Shown here: positions 17,943 to 28,171 of the stretch, in pieces
How positions within the stretch are numbered: the first letter of the stretch is position 1
How the letters are laid out: the number at the start of each line of letters is the position of its first letter
Source of the DNA: Microbacterium elymi
GTDB lineage: Bacteria > Actinomycetota > Actinomycetes > Actinomycetales > Microbacteriaceae
Assembly: GCF_021582895.2 (NCBI RefSeq)
Contig: NZ_CP091139.2
Coordinates: 1,178,001 to 1,242,000, forward strand
DNA length: 64,000 nucleotides
Direction: 5' to 3'
Position numbers and translations under genes: made by a program
The notes under the pieces: model-generated
Database searches by the model: none
What the model was told of the DNA's origin: nothing
What the model saw: the letters and a program-made list of their open reading frames with translations, nothing else

Positions 17943-19334
17943 ATGGGACTCTCCCTGGACGGCCTCGTCTCGGGCCTGGACACCACGGCCCTGATCAAGT
18001 CCCTGATGGACGTCGAGGCGATCCCGCGCAACCTGCTGTCGGCGAAGCAGACCGACAAGAGCGGCATCATCTCGCAGCTTGCAGACCCTCAACGCCTCGA
18101 TCCAATCCCTCGCCGACAGGGCGAAGAAGGCCGCGTCGGGCACGGCCCTCGCGCAGTTCACGACCACCTCGTCCTCCCCCGCCGTCACCGTCACCGCGGG
18201 ATCCGGCGCCGCGCCCACCTCCGCCGACATCGTGGTCGACAAGGTGGCCCGCGCGCACACCGTCGTCTCCGCGGCATCCGCCACCTGGCCGGACGACCCG
18301 CCCGTGCTCACGCTCGAGAACGCCGCCGGCGAGCGAGTGGAGGTCACTGCCGCATCCACGTCGATGCAGGATGTGGCCCGCGCCATCACGGATGCCGGAG
18401 CCGGCATCACCGCCACCGTCGTCCGGGCCGGCACCGACGCCGACGGCAGCCCGGCCTACCGGCTGCGAGCTGACGGCGGACGAGACCGGGGAGGCGGGAG
18501 CGTTCCGCGTCCTCCGCGGCGACCTCGGCGCGGCCGCCGCCGGGACCGCCGCCGACATCACCACCGCACCGGGGGGCGCGGTGGTGACGGTCGGCAGCGA
18601 CGCACAGCTGCGGCTGTGGGCGGGGACGGCCGCCGAGCAGGTCGTCACCTCGTCCGGGAACACGTTCACCGGCCTGTTCCCGGGCGTCGACGTGACGGTC
18701 GCCGCGGCATCCGTCGAGCCGGTCTCGATCGGCGTGGGCGTCGACGACGCCGCGCGCGCCAAGACCGTCGGCGACTTCATCACGCAGGTCGCCTCGATCC
18801 TCAGTCGCATCGACAAGGGATCCACCGCCACGGTCGCCGATGCCGCCGGCGGCACCACCACGCTCGGCGTGTTCACCGGCGACAGCACCGTCCGCGCGCT
18901 TGCGCCAAGCGGTCGCCGACGCGATCCAGCACCCGGTGGACGGCGTCTCGCCCTCGACGATGGGAATCTCCATCGACCGGTACGGGGTGCTCTCGTTCGA
19001 CAGCGAGAAGTTCGCCGACGCCGCGGCCGCCGACCCCGCGGCCGCCGAGGCGATGTTCACCGGCATCGCCGCCCGCGTGCAGGATGTGTCCGAGCGGTAC
19101 TCCGACAAGTACGACGGGCTGCTGACCACGCGCATCGTCGGACAGCAGAGCGAGGTGAAGGCGCTCGGCGACCAGATCGCCCGCTGGGACGTCCGGCTCG
19201 AGCAGCGCCAGGCCTCGCTCGAGCGCACGTATGCGCACCTGGAGACGATGCTCTCGCAGATGCAGTCGCAGTCCTCGTACCTGACCACGCAGCTGGCCAG
19301 TCTTTCCACCTCGCAGAGCGGATCGAGCTCGTGA
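17943..19334 (+). CDS. fliD: Flagellar filament cap protein FliD
   Basis: About 463 residues. The start MGLSLDGLVSGLDTTALIKS is the FliD N-terminal signature. The C-terminus is a long coiled-coil (QIARWDVRLEQRQASLERTY, then AHLETMLSQMQSQSSYLTTQ). Three breaks occur: extra T at 18077-18082 (GCTTGC), an extra base near 18472, and extra T at 18898-18903. FliD caps the growing filament and folds flagellin. Its stop overlaps the fliS GTG (GTGA). Confidence 0.9.
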
Positions 19335-19719
19335 ACGCCGCGCTGAGGGCCCAGCAGCGGTACCGCGACGACGCCGTCCTCTCGGCCCCGCCGGAGCGGC
19401 TCGTCACGATGCTCTACGACCGCCTGCTGCTGGACATCGAGCGCGGCGAGGCCGCGCAGCGGGCCGGCGACTGGGCGGCCGCGAGCACCCACCTGCAGCA
19501 CGCGCAGGCGATCGTCGCCGAGCTGTCCGGCTCGCTCACCGACGCCTGGGACGGCAGCGACGGGCTTGCGCGCGCTGTACACCTTCGTCACCCAGACCCT
19601 CATCGGCGCGAACATCGGCCGCGACGCCGACCGCACGCGTGCGTGCCATGAGCTGATCGCGCCGCTGCGCGACGCCTGGCACGAGGCCGCGGCGCAGGCT
19701 GAGCGGCGTGCCCGCATGA
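19331..19719 (+). CDS. fliS: Flagellin export chaperone FliS
   Basis: A helical protein of about 129 residues that keeps flagellin unfolded for export. Typical parts are SAPPERLVTMLYDRLLLDIE and, after the first break, LYTFVTQTLIGANIGRD. Two breaks: extra T at 19564-19569 (GCTTGC) and extra G at 19694-19699 (GCAGGC). Removing the second yields the end LSGVPA with TGA at 19717-19719, overlapping the next ATG. Without it the frame would run on into the following gene and mimic a fusion. Confidence 0.88.
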
Positions 19720-19979
19720 CGGATGCCGCCTGGCCGGCCCTGCTCGAGCGGTTCGAGCAGGATCTGGGCGCCGATGCATCGGTGCGGCCGTGGGCGCCGC
19801 CGTCGACCCCGCTGCCGCCCGAGCTCGCCGACCGGGCGGGGCGGCTCCTGGCACGGCAGCAGGAGCGCATCCGCGAGGTGCACGACGAGCTGGACGCGCT
19901 GCACCGCGAGATCGTCGCCCTGCGGCGCATCCCGCCGGTGCGCGGCGATGCCCCCGCGCTGCTCGACCTCGATCTGTAG
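19716..19979 (+). CDS. FliT-like flagellar protein (small, coiled-coil)
   Basis: A reading frame of 87 residues overlapping the fliS stop (ATGA). It is helical, with LLARQQERIREVHDELDALH as a likely coiled-coil. Position after fliS and size fit FliT, the FliD chaperone, but sequence motifs are weak. After it lies a short tandem repeat, GGAGATCGACCCG(T/C)C twice at 19979-20008, and then a sigma-28-type promoter. Confidence 0.55.
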   Translation: MTDAAWPALLERFEQDLGADASVRPWAPPSTPLPPELADRAGRLLARQQERIREVHDELDALHREIVALRRIPPVRGDAPALLDLDL

Positions 19980-20028
19980 GAGATCGACCCGTCGGAGATC
20001 GACCCGCCAGAGATTTATGAGAGCCGTC

Positions 20029-20055
20029 TAACGTATCGCTCCGGACCGCCGATAG
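20029..20055 (+). promoter_or_regulatory. Sigma-28-type promoter of the flgB operon
   Basis: TAAC, 15 bases, GCCGATAG, identical in both boxes to the flagellin promoter. It lies 80 bases before flgB, the first gene of the rod/MS-ring/export operon. Confidence 0.85.
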
Positions 20056-20134
20056 AGCACCGCGAGCAGGGATCGCTCGACACTCGGCCAGGGAACGGCC
20101 GCCACTGACCGACTCGACATCGGGAGACGGGGCC

Positions 20135-20479
20135 GTGCTCGATTCTGTGACCATCTCGGCGCTGACCAGCGCGCTGAACGGGCTCTCGCTGCGGCAGCGC
20201 ACGATCGCCGACAACATCGCCAACATCAACACCCCCGACTACCACGCCAAGCGCGTGCAGTTCGAGGACGCGCTGGCCGCCTCCGTCGCGGCCGGTGACG
20301 GGAGCGCGACCGCGACGGTCGGCGAGTCGCTCGAGCCGACCCGGCTGGACGGCAACAACGTCAACCTCGACACCGAGACGCTGTCCAGCATCGACACCAT
20401 GCTGCGCTTCCAGTTCGCCTCGCAGGCGGTCGACGGCTCGTTCTCGGCGGTCCGCACGGCGCTGAGGACCACCTCATGA
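20135..20479 (+). CDS. flgB: Flagellar basal-body rod protein FlgB
   Basis: A proximal rod subunit of 114 residues with an intact frame. The rod signature LRQRTIADNIANINTPDYHA is clear, as is the C-terminal helix. The GTG start follows CGGGAGACGGGG. The stop overlaps flgC (ATGA). FlgB polymerises on the MS ring through the periplasm-equivalent cell-wall zone. Confidence 0.93.
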   Translation: MLDSVTISALTSALNGLSLRQRTIADNIANINTPDYHAKRVQFEDALAASVAAGDGSATATVGESLEPTRLDGNNVNLDTETLSSIDTMLRFQFASQAVDGSFSAVRTALRTTS

Positions 20480-20871
20480 CCTTCGACGCGATCGGCATCG
20501 CCGGCACCGGCCTGACCGTCCACCGCAAGTGGCTGGACGCGCTCAGCGACAACATCGCCAACATCAACACGGCCGTCGCGCCCGGCGACACCGCGTTCCG
20601 CGAGCGCTACGTCCGCGTCTCGGCGGGCGAGATCACGCCCGGCGCGTACGTGGCCGGCACGGCGCTGGGGGATGCCGAGGGCCGCCTCGTGCAGGAGCCG
20701 GACAACCCGCTGGCCGACGCGGACGGCTACGTGCGCTACCCCGACATCGACCTGGGCGACCAGATGGCCCAGCTCATCCTCGCCCAGCGCGGCTATGAGG
20801 CGAACGCCGGCGTCGTGGACCGGGCCCGCACCACCTACGAATCCGCCCTGCAGATCGGACGAGGCCGATGA
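20476..20871 (+). CDS. flgC: Flagellar basal-body rod protein FlgC
   Basis: A rod protein of 131 residues, intact. The N-terminal helix contains RKWLDALSDNIANINTAVAP and the C-terminal helix is LILAQRGYEANAGVVDRART. ATGA overlaps join it to flgB and fliE, so these rod genes are translationally coupled. Confidence 0.93.
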   Translation: MTFDAIGIAGTGLTVHRKWLDALSDNIANINTAVAPGDTAFRERYVRVSAGEITPGAYVAGTALGDAEGRLVQEPDNPLADADGYVRYPDIDLGDQMAQLILAQRGYEANAGVVDRARTTYESALQIGRGR

Positions 20872-21173
20872 GCTCCATCCCCGGCATCGGCGCCGTCTCG
20901 GCCGCCCTTCCCCCGGCCACGACCACTCCCGCCGTCGCGGCTGCCGGCGACGACTCCGGCTTCGCGTCGAGCCTCGCCGGCGCCGTCGACGACCTGCGCG
21001 GGCTGCAGACGACCGCCAACCAGCTCAGCGTGGCGGCGGTGACCGGCGACCTGGATGACATCCACTCCGCGATGATCGCCTCCACCCGCGCCGCGGTCAC
21101 GCTCGAACTGGTCAGCGCCGTGCGCAACAAGGGCGTCGACGCGTTCAACGAGATCATGCGGATGCAGGCCTGA
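20868..21173 (+). CDS. fliE: Flagellar hook-basal body protein FliE
   Basis: An adaptor of 101 residues between the MS ring and the rod, intact. The conserved C-terminus is STRAAVTLELVSAVRNKGVD followed by AFNEIMRMQA. The N-terminal 40 residues are low-complexity Ala/Pro/Thr. The stop TGA shares its last base with the fliF ATG. Confidence 0.92.
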   Translation: MSSIPGIGAVSAALPPATTTPAVAAAGDDSGFASSLAGAVDDLRGLQTTANQLSVAAVTGDLDDIHSAMIASTRAAVTLELVSAVRNKGVDAFNEIMRMQA

Positions 21174-22816
21174 TGCCCCAGCCCGTCACCACCGCGCTGC
21201 GCCGCGTCGGAGCCTTCATCGCGGGCTTCACGCTCGCGCAGCGCACGATCGCCATCATCGGGCTCGCCGCCGTCGTCCTCGGCGGTGTCGCGCTGTTCAG
21301 CTGGCTGTCCCGGCCGGAGTACACACCCCTGTTCTCCGGGCTCAGCGCGTCGGACGCGAACGCCGTGGTCGAGCAGCTGCGCTCGTCCTCGGTGTCGTAC
21401 GAGCTCGCCGATGGGGGCGCGACCGTGCTGGTGCCGAAGGACGACGTCTACGACCAGCGCCTGGCCGCGGCATCCGCCGGCCTCCCCACCGCCAGCTCCG
21501 GCGGCTACACCCTCCTGGACGAGATGGGGGTGACGGCATCCGAGTTCCAGCAATCCGTCACCTACAAGCGAGCGATCGAGGGCGAGCTCGCCGCCACCAT
21601 CTCGTCCATGGACGGGGTGACGGCGGCATCGGTGAAGCTCGCCATCCCCGAGGAGAGCGTCTTCGTCTCCGAGACGAAGGACCCGACGGCGTCGGTGTTC
21701 GTCGAGCTCGGCGACCGCTCGACTCTGTCGGCGCAGAAGGTCGAGGCGATCGTGCACCTGACCTCGGCGGCGGTCAGCGGGCTCAAGCCCGAGAACGTCG
21801 CCGTCGTCGACCAGGCCGGGCACACGCTGTCGGCGGTCGGTGCCGGCACCGCCGGCAGCGTCGACGAGCAGGCGGGCGACTACGAGACCCGGATCGCGGC
21901 GAGCGTGCAGAAGATGCTCGACTCGGTGGTCGGCGTGGGCAACGCGACCGTCACCGTCGCCGCCGAGATCGACCACTCGTCGAACCAGCGCCAGGACGAG
22001 ACGTACACGCCCGCCGAGGGCGCGCCACCGGCGAACGAGCAGACCAAGACCCAGACATCCAAGGGCAGCGCGAGCGACGCCGGGGTGCTGGGGCCGGACA
22101 ACATCGCCGTGCCGTCGGGCGACGCCGGCGGCGAGAGCCAGACCACCGAGGTGACCCGCAACAACGTCGTGAACAAGTCGGTGCAGACCACCACGACCCC
22201 GGCCGGAGAGCTGCGGCGCCAGTCCGTCTCGGTGGCCGTGGACGCGACCGCCGCCGGCAGCGTCGACGCCGATCAGCTTGCGCGGGCTGATCGCGACGGC
22301 CGCGGGCATCGACCAGAAGCGCGGCGACACGGTCGCGGTGGAGTTCGTCCCGTTCAGCCAGACCGAGGCGACCGCGGCGCAGGAGGCCCTGCGCGCGGCG
22401 AAGGAGGCGGAGGAGGCCGCCCGTGCCGCCACGCTTGCGCAACACCATGATCATCGCCGGGGCGGTCGCCCTCCCCCTCCTGATCGCGGTCATCGCGCTG
22501 ATCGTGCGCGCGCGTCGGCGTGCGGACGACGAGGACGAGCCCGAGTACGTGCCCCTGCTGGACGGGCGTCCGCGCTCGCTGCTGGGCGCACCGGCGGCCG
22601 CGGCGACCGAGCGGCTCGAGCCGGCCCCGGTCGCGACGCTGGAGTTCACCGACCCCGAGCCCGCGCCGGAGCAGCCCGATCCCGAGCACGAACTCGAGCC
22701 CGCGCAGGTCAGCCTCGAGCGCCGCCGCGGCGAGATCGACGCGTTCGCCCGGCAGGATCCGCGGCGCACCGCCGAGGCTGCTGCGCAGCCTGCTGGACGA
22801 ACGGCAGGACGCATGA
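21173..22816 (+). CDS. fliF: Flagellar MS-ring protein FliF
   Basis: About 546 residues. Membrane helix 1 is TIAIIGLAAVVLGGVALFSW; the PrgK/YscJ-like ring-building domain includes YTPLFSGLSASDANAVVEQL and IEGELAATISSMDGVTAASV. Helix 2, after a break, is TMIIAGAVALPLLIAVIALI. The end DPRRTAELLRSLLDERQDA overlaps fliG (ATGA). Breaks: extra T at 22276-22281 and 22433-22438 (GCTTGC) and an extra G near 22776 (GAGGCTGC). FliF anchors the whole basal body in the membrane. Confidence 0.93.
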
Positions 22817-23818
22817 CCGTGCTGACCGGGCGGCAGACCGCCGCCGTCGTCGTCCTCAACCTCGACGGCGCCCACGCCGTCGAGGTGATGAAGCATCTGT
22901 CCGAGTCCGAGGCCGAGGCCCTCGCGGCCGAGATCGTCGCCATGCGGCAGCTGGATGCCGAGACCACCGCCCGCGCGCTGGGCGAGTTCCATCGGCTCGC
23001 CTCCGGCCACCTCCCGCCGGGGCGCGGCGGCCGTGACATCGCCGCGCGGCTGCTGGAGGCATCCCTCGGCTCCGAGCGGGCCGCGAGCGTCCTCGGCCGG
23101 GTGACTGCGACGAAGGCGAGCGCGGCCTTCGACTTCCTCGCCGCGGCCGCTCCCGCGGAGCTTGCGACCCTGCTGGACGGCGAGCTGCCGCAGACCGTGG
23201 CGCTCGTGCTGGCGCACCTGCCGGCCGAGCAGGCCGCCACCGTGCTGGCCGCACTGCCCGATCCCGCACGCACCGACGTCGCCCAGTCCATCGCCACGAT
23301 GGGCACCGCCACGCAGGAGGCGATCGCGATCGTCAGCGACGCGCTGCGCGCCCGCACCGGGGTGTTCGCCACTCGCGAGACGCCGGAGATGCTCGGCGGC
23401 GTCGAGCCGCTCGTGGAGATCATCAACAGCTCGGACGCCACCACCGAGAAGGCGCTGCTGGCCAGCATCGAGGCGCGCGACAGCGCGCTGGCCGAAGACA
23501 TCCGCTCGCGCATGTTCACGTTCGCCGACATCGTCCGGCTCGAGGACCGCGACGCGCAGCGCGTGCCTGCGCGGCATCGACATCCGCGCCCTCGCCCTCG
23601 CACTGAAGGGCGCCCAGCCCGCGATCGTCGAGCTCATCCGCGGCAACGTGTCCGAGCGCAACCGCGAGGTGCTCGACGACGAGACGCGCGCCCTCGGGCC
23701 GGTGCGGATGTCGCAGGTCGAAGAGGCGCGGGCCGAGATCGTGCGCACCATCCGGGCGCTGGAGTCATCCGGCGACATCATGGTGCGCCGTTCGGACGAG
23801 GACGAATATGTCAGCTGA
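22813..23818 (+). CDS. fliG: Flagellar motor switch protein FliG
   Basis: About 334 residues. The N-terminal part binds FliF, armadillo-like repeats follow (LPQTVALVLAHLPAEQAATV), and the C-terminal domain carries the charged torque helix after the break (EEARAEIVRTIRALESSGDI). The break is an extra C in GCCTGC at 23565-23570; repaired it reads QRVLRGIDIRALALALKGAQ. FliG contacts MotA. The end overlaps fliH by 11 bases. Confidence 0.93.
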
Positions 23819-24414
23819 CGCCTTCGCCCCCGCCGTCTTCCCGCGCCTGCACGACGCCGATCTCGAGGCCGAGCGCGAACGTGCGCGCCGGCACGGATTC
23901 GTCGCCGGGCACGCGGCGGGGTTCCGGGCGGCGGCGCTGGTGACCGAGGCCGAGACCGAGGCCGCACGGGCGCACCGCGCCGCGGCGGACGCCGAGGCGG
24001 CCCGCCGGGTGGCCGAGGCCGTGGCGATGCTGCAGACGGCGGCCGCCGCGCTGACCCGGCGCACGCGCGAGCTCACTGCGGCGACGCAGGCGCAGGTCTT
24101 CGCGCACGCCGTGGAGTTGGCGACGGTGCTTCTGGCGGGCGAACTGGCCGACGGCGAGACATCCGCCCGGGCCGCGGTGCGCCGCGCGCTGGGCGCCGAC
24201 GACGCCGCCGAGGTTCGTGAGCTGCGGCTTGCACCCGGACGACCTGGCCACCTTGGCTCGCCTCGACATCCGTCCCGATGGCGTCGTGCTCACCGCGGAC
24301 GCGGACCTCGCGCCGGGGGATGCCGTCGCCGTCCTGGACGAGGGGCACGTCGACGCGCGAGTCGACGCGGCCCTGGAGCGGGCGCGCCGCGCGATCGCGG
24401 AGGCGACGACGTGA
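23808..24414 (+). CDS. fliH: Flagellar export ATPase regulator FliH
   Basis: About 201 residues. The middle is a long Ala/Glu-rich helix (EAETEAARAHRAAADAEAAR) typical of FliH stalks, and the C-terminal domain after the break is LARLDIRPDGVVLTADADLA. The break is an extra T in GCTTGC at 24227-24232. FliH holds the FliI ATPase at the C-ring. The end overlaps fliI by GTGA. Confidence 0.85.
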
Positions 24415-25707
24415 GCGCCTGGGGCGCGGTCGTTCAGGCCGCCCGGCCCGAGCGCGTGGGGCGGATCTCGCAGGTGCGCGGACTGAGCGTGCAGGTGCGC
24501 GGACTGGAGTGCGCGGTCGGCGACCTGGTCTCGCTGGCCGACGGCCGGCACGCCGAGGTCGTCGCCACCGGAGACGACGGGTTGCGCTGCATGCCGCTGG
24601 CCCCGCCCGACGGGCTGATGGTGGGCGCGCCGGTCCGCGCCCTGGGCGGGCCGCTGCGCGTGCCGATCGGGCGCGCCCTGCTCGGCCGGGTGGTCGACGG
24701 GCTCGGTCGGCCGATCGACGGCCGCGGGCCGGTCACAGCGCCCCGGGTCGGCCTCGACCACGAGCCCCCGTCGGTGATGGGCCGGGACCGCATCGCCGCG
24801 CCGCTGCCCCTGGGCGTGCGGGCCATCGACACGCTCACCACGATCGGCCAGGGCCAGCGGGTCGGCCTGTTCGCCGGGTCGGGGGTCGGCAAGTCCTCGC
24901 TGCCGTCCATGATCGCGCGGGGAACCGAGGCGGACGCCGCCGTCATCGCCCTGGTCGGCGAGCGCGGCCGCGAGGTGCGCGAGTTCATCGACGACGACCT
25001 CGGCCCGGAGGGGCTGGAGCGCGCGGTCGTGGTGGTCTCGACATCCGATCAGCCCGCCATGGCCCGCCTGCGGGCCGCGTTCACGGCCACCAGGATCGCC
25101 GAGTCGTTCCGCGACGAGGGGGCGCACGCCATCCTGATGATGGACTCGCTGACCCGCGTCGCGATGGCGCAGCGCGAGATCGGGCTGTCCGCCGGCGAGC
25201 CGCCGGCCACCCGCGGATACCCGCCGTCGACGTTCGCGCTGCTGGCCCGGCTGCTGGAGCGCGCCGGCACCGACCGGCACGGCTCGGTCACCGGGATCTA
25301 CACCGTGCTCGTGGATGGCGACGACCACAACGAGCCCATCGCCGACGCGGTCCGGTCCATCCTCGACGGGCACATCGTGCTCGATCGCGCACTCGCGCTG
25401 ACCGGGCATCACCCGGCCATCGACATCCTCGGCTCGGTGTCGCGGGTGGCCGGCAAGGTCGCCTCGGCCGATCAGCGCGCGCTGGTGACGACGATGCGCG
25501 CGGTGCTCGCGGCCCGACGCAAGCGCGAACGATCTGATCGACATCGGCGCCTACCACTCCGGCGCGAATGCCCGGGTGGATGCCGCGATCGCGCATGAGC
25601 GCGAGATCTCGGACTTCCTCACCCAGGGCCTGGGCGAGACCAGCCCGGCGGAGGAATCGTGGCGGCGACTGGCCGCGCTGGTGTCGAGCTTCGGAGGTGT
25701 CGGATGA
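24411..25707 (+). CDS. fliI: Flagellum-specific ATPase FliI
   Basis: A type III secretion F1-like ATPase of about 431 residues. Walker A is GLFAGSGVGKSSLPSM, Walker B is HAILMMDSLTRVAMA, and the catalytic Glu is in LVGERGREV. The C-terminal DLIDIGAYHSGANARVD comes after a break caused by an extra A in GCAAGC (25519-25524). It energises export together with FliH and FliJ. The GTG start overlaps the fliH stop and the end overlaps fliJ. Confidence 0.94.
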
Positions 25708-26123
25708 GCCGATCGTTCTCGCTGGCGGGACTGCTCCGGGTGCGCAGCGTGCAGGAGCGCGAGGCGGCGCAGCGGCTGTCCCGCGCGGCCGTCGAGGCGA
25801 ATCAGACCGCGGCCCGCGACCGGCGGCTGCGCGCGGCGCTGGGGGGTGCCGACCCGGAGACCATGGACTCCGCGTCGCTGGCCGCCCTCGCGGCATCCCG
25901 CGCGTCGGCGCGTGCCATGCTCGCCGATGTGTCGGCGCTGTCGGCGCTGCAGCAGCAGGAGGTCCGGACCGCGCGCACTGCGCACGACGCCCGGCGCCGC
26001 GAGGTGCGAGGGCTGGAGAAGCTGGCGCAGGCCCACCTCCGGCAGGTGCGCGCGGACGAGCTGCGCGCGGAACAGGTCGAGCTCGACGAGATCGCCCTGC
26101 GGATGCGGGCGGACGACGCATGA
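25704..26123 (+). CDS. fliJ: Flagellar export protein FliJ
   Basis: A coiled-coil protein of 139 residues with an intact frame. It begins SRSFSLAGLLRVRSVQEREA and is Ala/Arg/Glu/Gln-rich throughout, for example AHLRQVRADELRAEQVELDE. FliJ is the stalk of the export ATPase. It is coupled by ATGA to fliI before it and to the next small frame after it. Confidence 0.82.
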   Translation: MSRSFSLAGLLRVRSVQEREAAQRLSRAAVEANQTAARDRRLRAALGGADPETMDSASLAALAASRASARAMLADVSALSALQQQEVRTARTAHDARRREVRGLEKLAQAHLRQVRADELRAEQVELDEIALRMRADDA

Positions 26124-26278
26124 GCGGGCTGCGGGGTGTCGTGGCGGGTGTCTCCGGGGCCGGTGGCCGGTTGCCCTCGGCTCGGGCGAGGAAATCTGCC
26201 GAGGCGAGGAGCGAACCGGCCCGTTCGGCCCTCTCTTCGGCAATTCCCCTCGGCTCGGACGAGGAGGTGGCCGCGTGA
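26120..26278 (+). CDS. Small coupled reading frame between fliJ and fliK
   Basis: A frame of 52 residues starting MSGLRGVVAGVSGAGGRLPS and ending SSAIPLGSDEEVAA. It overlaps fliJ (ATGA) and fliK (GTGA), so it sits exactly where a gene belongs in the coupled operon. I see no domain. Two near-copies of CCTCGGCTCGGGCGAGGA lie inside it, about 75 bases apart. Other actinobacterial clusters can have a peptidoglycan-lytic enzyme gene here, so this may be the collapsed remnant of one; that is inference. Confidence 0.4.
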   Translation: MSGLRGVVAGVSGAGGRLPSARARKSAEARSEPARSALSSAIPLGSDEEVAA

Positions 26279-27717
26279 GCATCGCGAGTCTCATCGCCGG
26301 CCCGGCGGCGACCGGCCCGCGCACCGCGGCGTCTGCGCCCGCCACGGGCGACCCGGCCGCGGCCGCGGCGTTCGACGACGCCGTGCGCGGCGTCGTCGGA
26401 TCCCCGCCGAACGACCGCCCCGGGCATGCCCGCGGCTCCGGTTCTCCGTCGACCCCCGGTGACGAGACCACCGACCCCGGTGACACGGGCGAGGCGGATG
26501 CTGCGACGGATGCGGTATCCGCGGTGCGGGGCGGCGCCGTATCCGGTTCCGTGCCCGGGGATCTCATGCCTGGCCTCGTGCCTGGGGATCCCACGGCGGG
26601 CCTCATCCTGGCGAGCCTGGTGGGCGGCAGCCCGGCCGGCGGCGCTCCCCTCGGCGGCAGCCCGGTCGGCGGCAGCCCGGTCGGCGACGACGGACCCGAC
26701 GCGACCGGCACGCGCACCGCATCCGGTACACCCACCGCAACCAGCACGGATGCCGCCATGCTCTCAGCCGCCGCCACACAAGGAACGACGCCTCCGCCCA
26801 CGGGCGCGACAGCACAGACGTCGCCCCTGACACCGAGCTCACCCACGACACCGGGCGGGCTGTCCCCGGTATCCGCCGCCGCGCCCGGGCCTGTCACGAC
26901 CGTGGATGCCGCCGCCGCGCCCGCGCCTGTCACGACCGTGGATGCCGCCGCCTCGCCGGCGACCGGGCTTGCGCCGGCGTTGGGGCCTCCGCCGGCGACC
27001 GGGCTTGCGCCGGCGACCGCGATGCCTGCGCCTGGCCGGTCGCCGGGCGACCTCCCACCGACCGGCCAGACCGCGGCATCCAGCGCGCACAGCCGGATCG
27101 CCACGTCGACCGATCCGACCCCGCCCGCATCCCCCACCTTCGCCGACTCGGCGAACGGCGCGGCTGCTCCGGTCGCCGCTCCGCCACTGCCGGCCCCTGC
27201 CGCGACCGCCGCACCCGCCCCTGCGCCGACCGCCGCACCGGCCGCCGCACGGGCCGGGCTGGCGCCGCAGGTCTCGGCGCCGGTGCTCGCGCTCGCGCAG
27301 GCGCCGAACGGCGACCACCGCATCACGCTCACGGTCTCGCCCGACAACCTCGGGCCCGTCACCGTGCGCGCGCACGTCTCCGACGGCGTCGTGCGGATCG
27401 AGCTGCACGCGCCCACCGACATCGGACGCGACGCCCTGCGCGCCATCATCACCGATCTGCGCCGAGACCTGGCCGGCACCGCCCCGCAGGCCTCGATCAG
27501 CGTCTCCAACGGGGATGCCGCAGCCGGCGGCGGAGGCGGGCAGCTCGGAGGCGGGCAGGCCGGAGGCGGCTCATCGGGTCCGACCGGCGGCGCGCCCGGA
27601 CAGGGACGGCCCGGTGCCGCCGACCCGGACCGCCGACCCGACGACGCCCCGACAGCCCGGCCGGCGCGCCCCTCGGCCGACAGCCTGACCTCGACCGGGA
27701 TCGACATCTTCGCCTGA
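26275..27717 (+). CDS. fliK: Flagellar hook-length control protein FliK
   Basis: A protein of 480 residues with an intact frame. The first 330 residues are low-complexity Pro/Ala/Thr/Gly with internal repeats (GGSPVGGSPVG; PVTTVDAAA twice; ATGLAPA twice), fitting an extended molecular ruler. The C-terminal hook-length domain is HRITLTVSPDNLGPVTVRAH followed by GVVRIELHAPTDIGRDALRA. A Gly-rich tail follows. It switches export from hook to filament proteins. Confidence 0.88.
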   Translation: MSIASLIAGPAATGPRTAASAPATGDPAAAAAFDDAVRGVVGSPPNDRPGHARGSGSPSTPGDETTDPGDTGEADAATDAVSAVRGGAVSGSVPGDLMPGLVPGDPTAGLILASLVGGSPAGGAPLGGSPVGGSPVGDDGPDATGTRTASGTPTATSTDAAMLSAAATQGTTPPPTGATAQTSPLTPSSPTTPGGLSPVSAAAPGPVTTVDAAAAPAPVTTVDAAASPATGLAPALGPPPATGLAPATAMPAPGRSPGDLPPTGQTAASSAHSRIATSTDPTPPASPTFADSANGAAAPVAAPPLPAPAATAAPAPAPTAAPAAARAGLAPQVSAPVLALAQAPNGDHRITLTVSPDNLGPVTVRAHVSDGVVRIELHAPTDIGRDALRAIITDLRRDLAGTAPQASISVSNGDAAAGGGGGQLGGGQAGGGSSGPTGGAPGQGRPGAADPDRRPDDAPTARPARPSADSLTSTGIDIFA

Positions 27718-27731
27718 CGCGGAAGGACATC

Positions 27732-28151
27732 ATGACCACCATCGACCCTGTGGCCCCCACCGGCCTCTACACCGGCAGCACCGGACCCACCACCGAGCGC
27801 AAGCAGACGCTGGATTCCGAGGTGTTCCTGAAGCTGCTGGTCACCCAGCTGGCGAACCAGGACCCGAGCTCGCCGATGAACACGAACGAGATGATCGGGC
27901 AGACCACCCAGCTCGCGTCCATGGAGCAGCTCACGGCGCTGGCCACCACCTCGTCCGAGGGCTTCGCGCTCAGCATGCGCCAGACCGCCGCCGCCCTGAT
28001 CGGGCAGCAGGCGCAGTACCTCGACGCCGACGGCGTCGAGCAGACCGGCAAGGTCAGCGCCATCTCGTTCGCCGGCGCCGTCCCGCAGCTCACGATCGGA
28101 GACGCCAGCATCCCGCTGGATGCCGTCTCCGGCCTGTCCCTCACCTCCTGA
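27732..28151 (+). CDS. flgD: Flagellar hook assembly scaffold FlgD
   Basis: 139 residues, intact. The conserved N-terminal block is FLKLLVTQLANQDPSSPMNT then MIGQTTQLASMEQLTAL. It ends soon after the first beta region, so it is a short form lacking the large C-terminal Tudor/FnIII part of enteric FlgD. The leader GCGGAAGGACA resembles that before fliD. It caps the growing hook. Confidence 0.92.
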   Translation: MTTIDPVAPTGLYTGSTGPTTERKQTLDSEVFLKLLVTQLANQDPSSPMNTNEMIGQTTQLASMEQLTALATTSSEGFALSMRQTAAALIGQQAQYLDADGVEQTGKVSAISFAGAVPQLTIGDASIPLDAVSGLSLTS

Positions 28152-28171
28152 CCCCGAAGAAAGGCACCACC

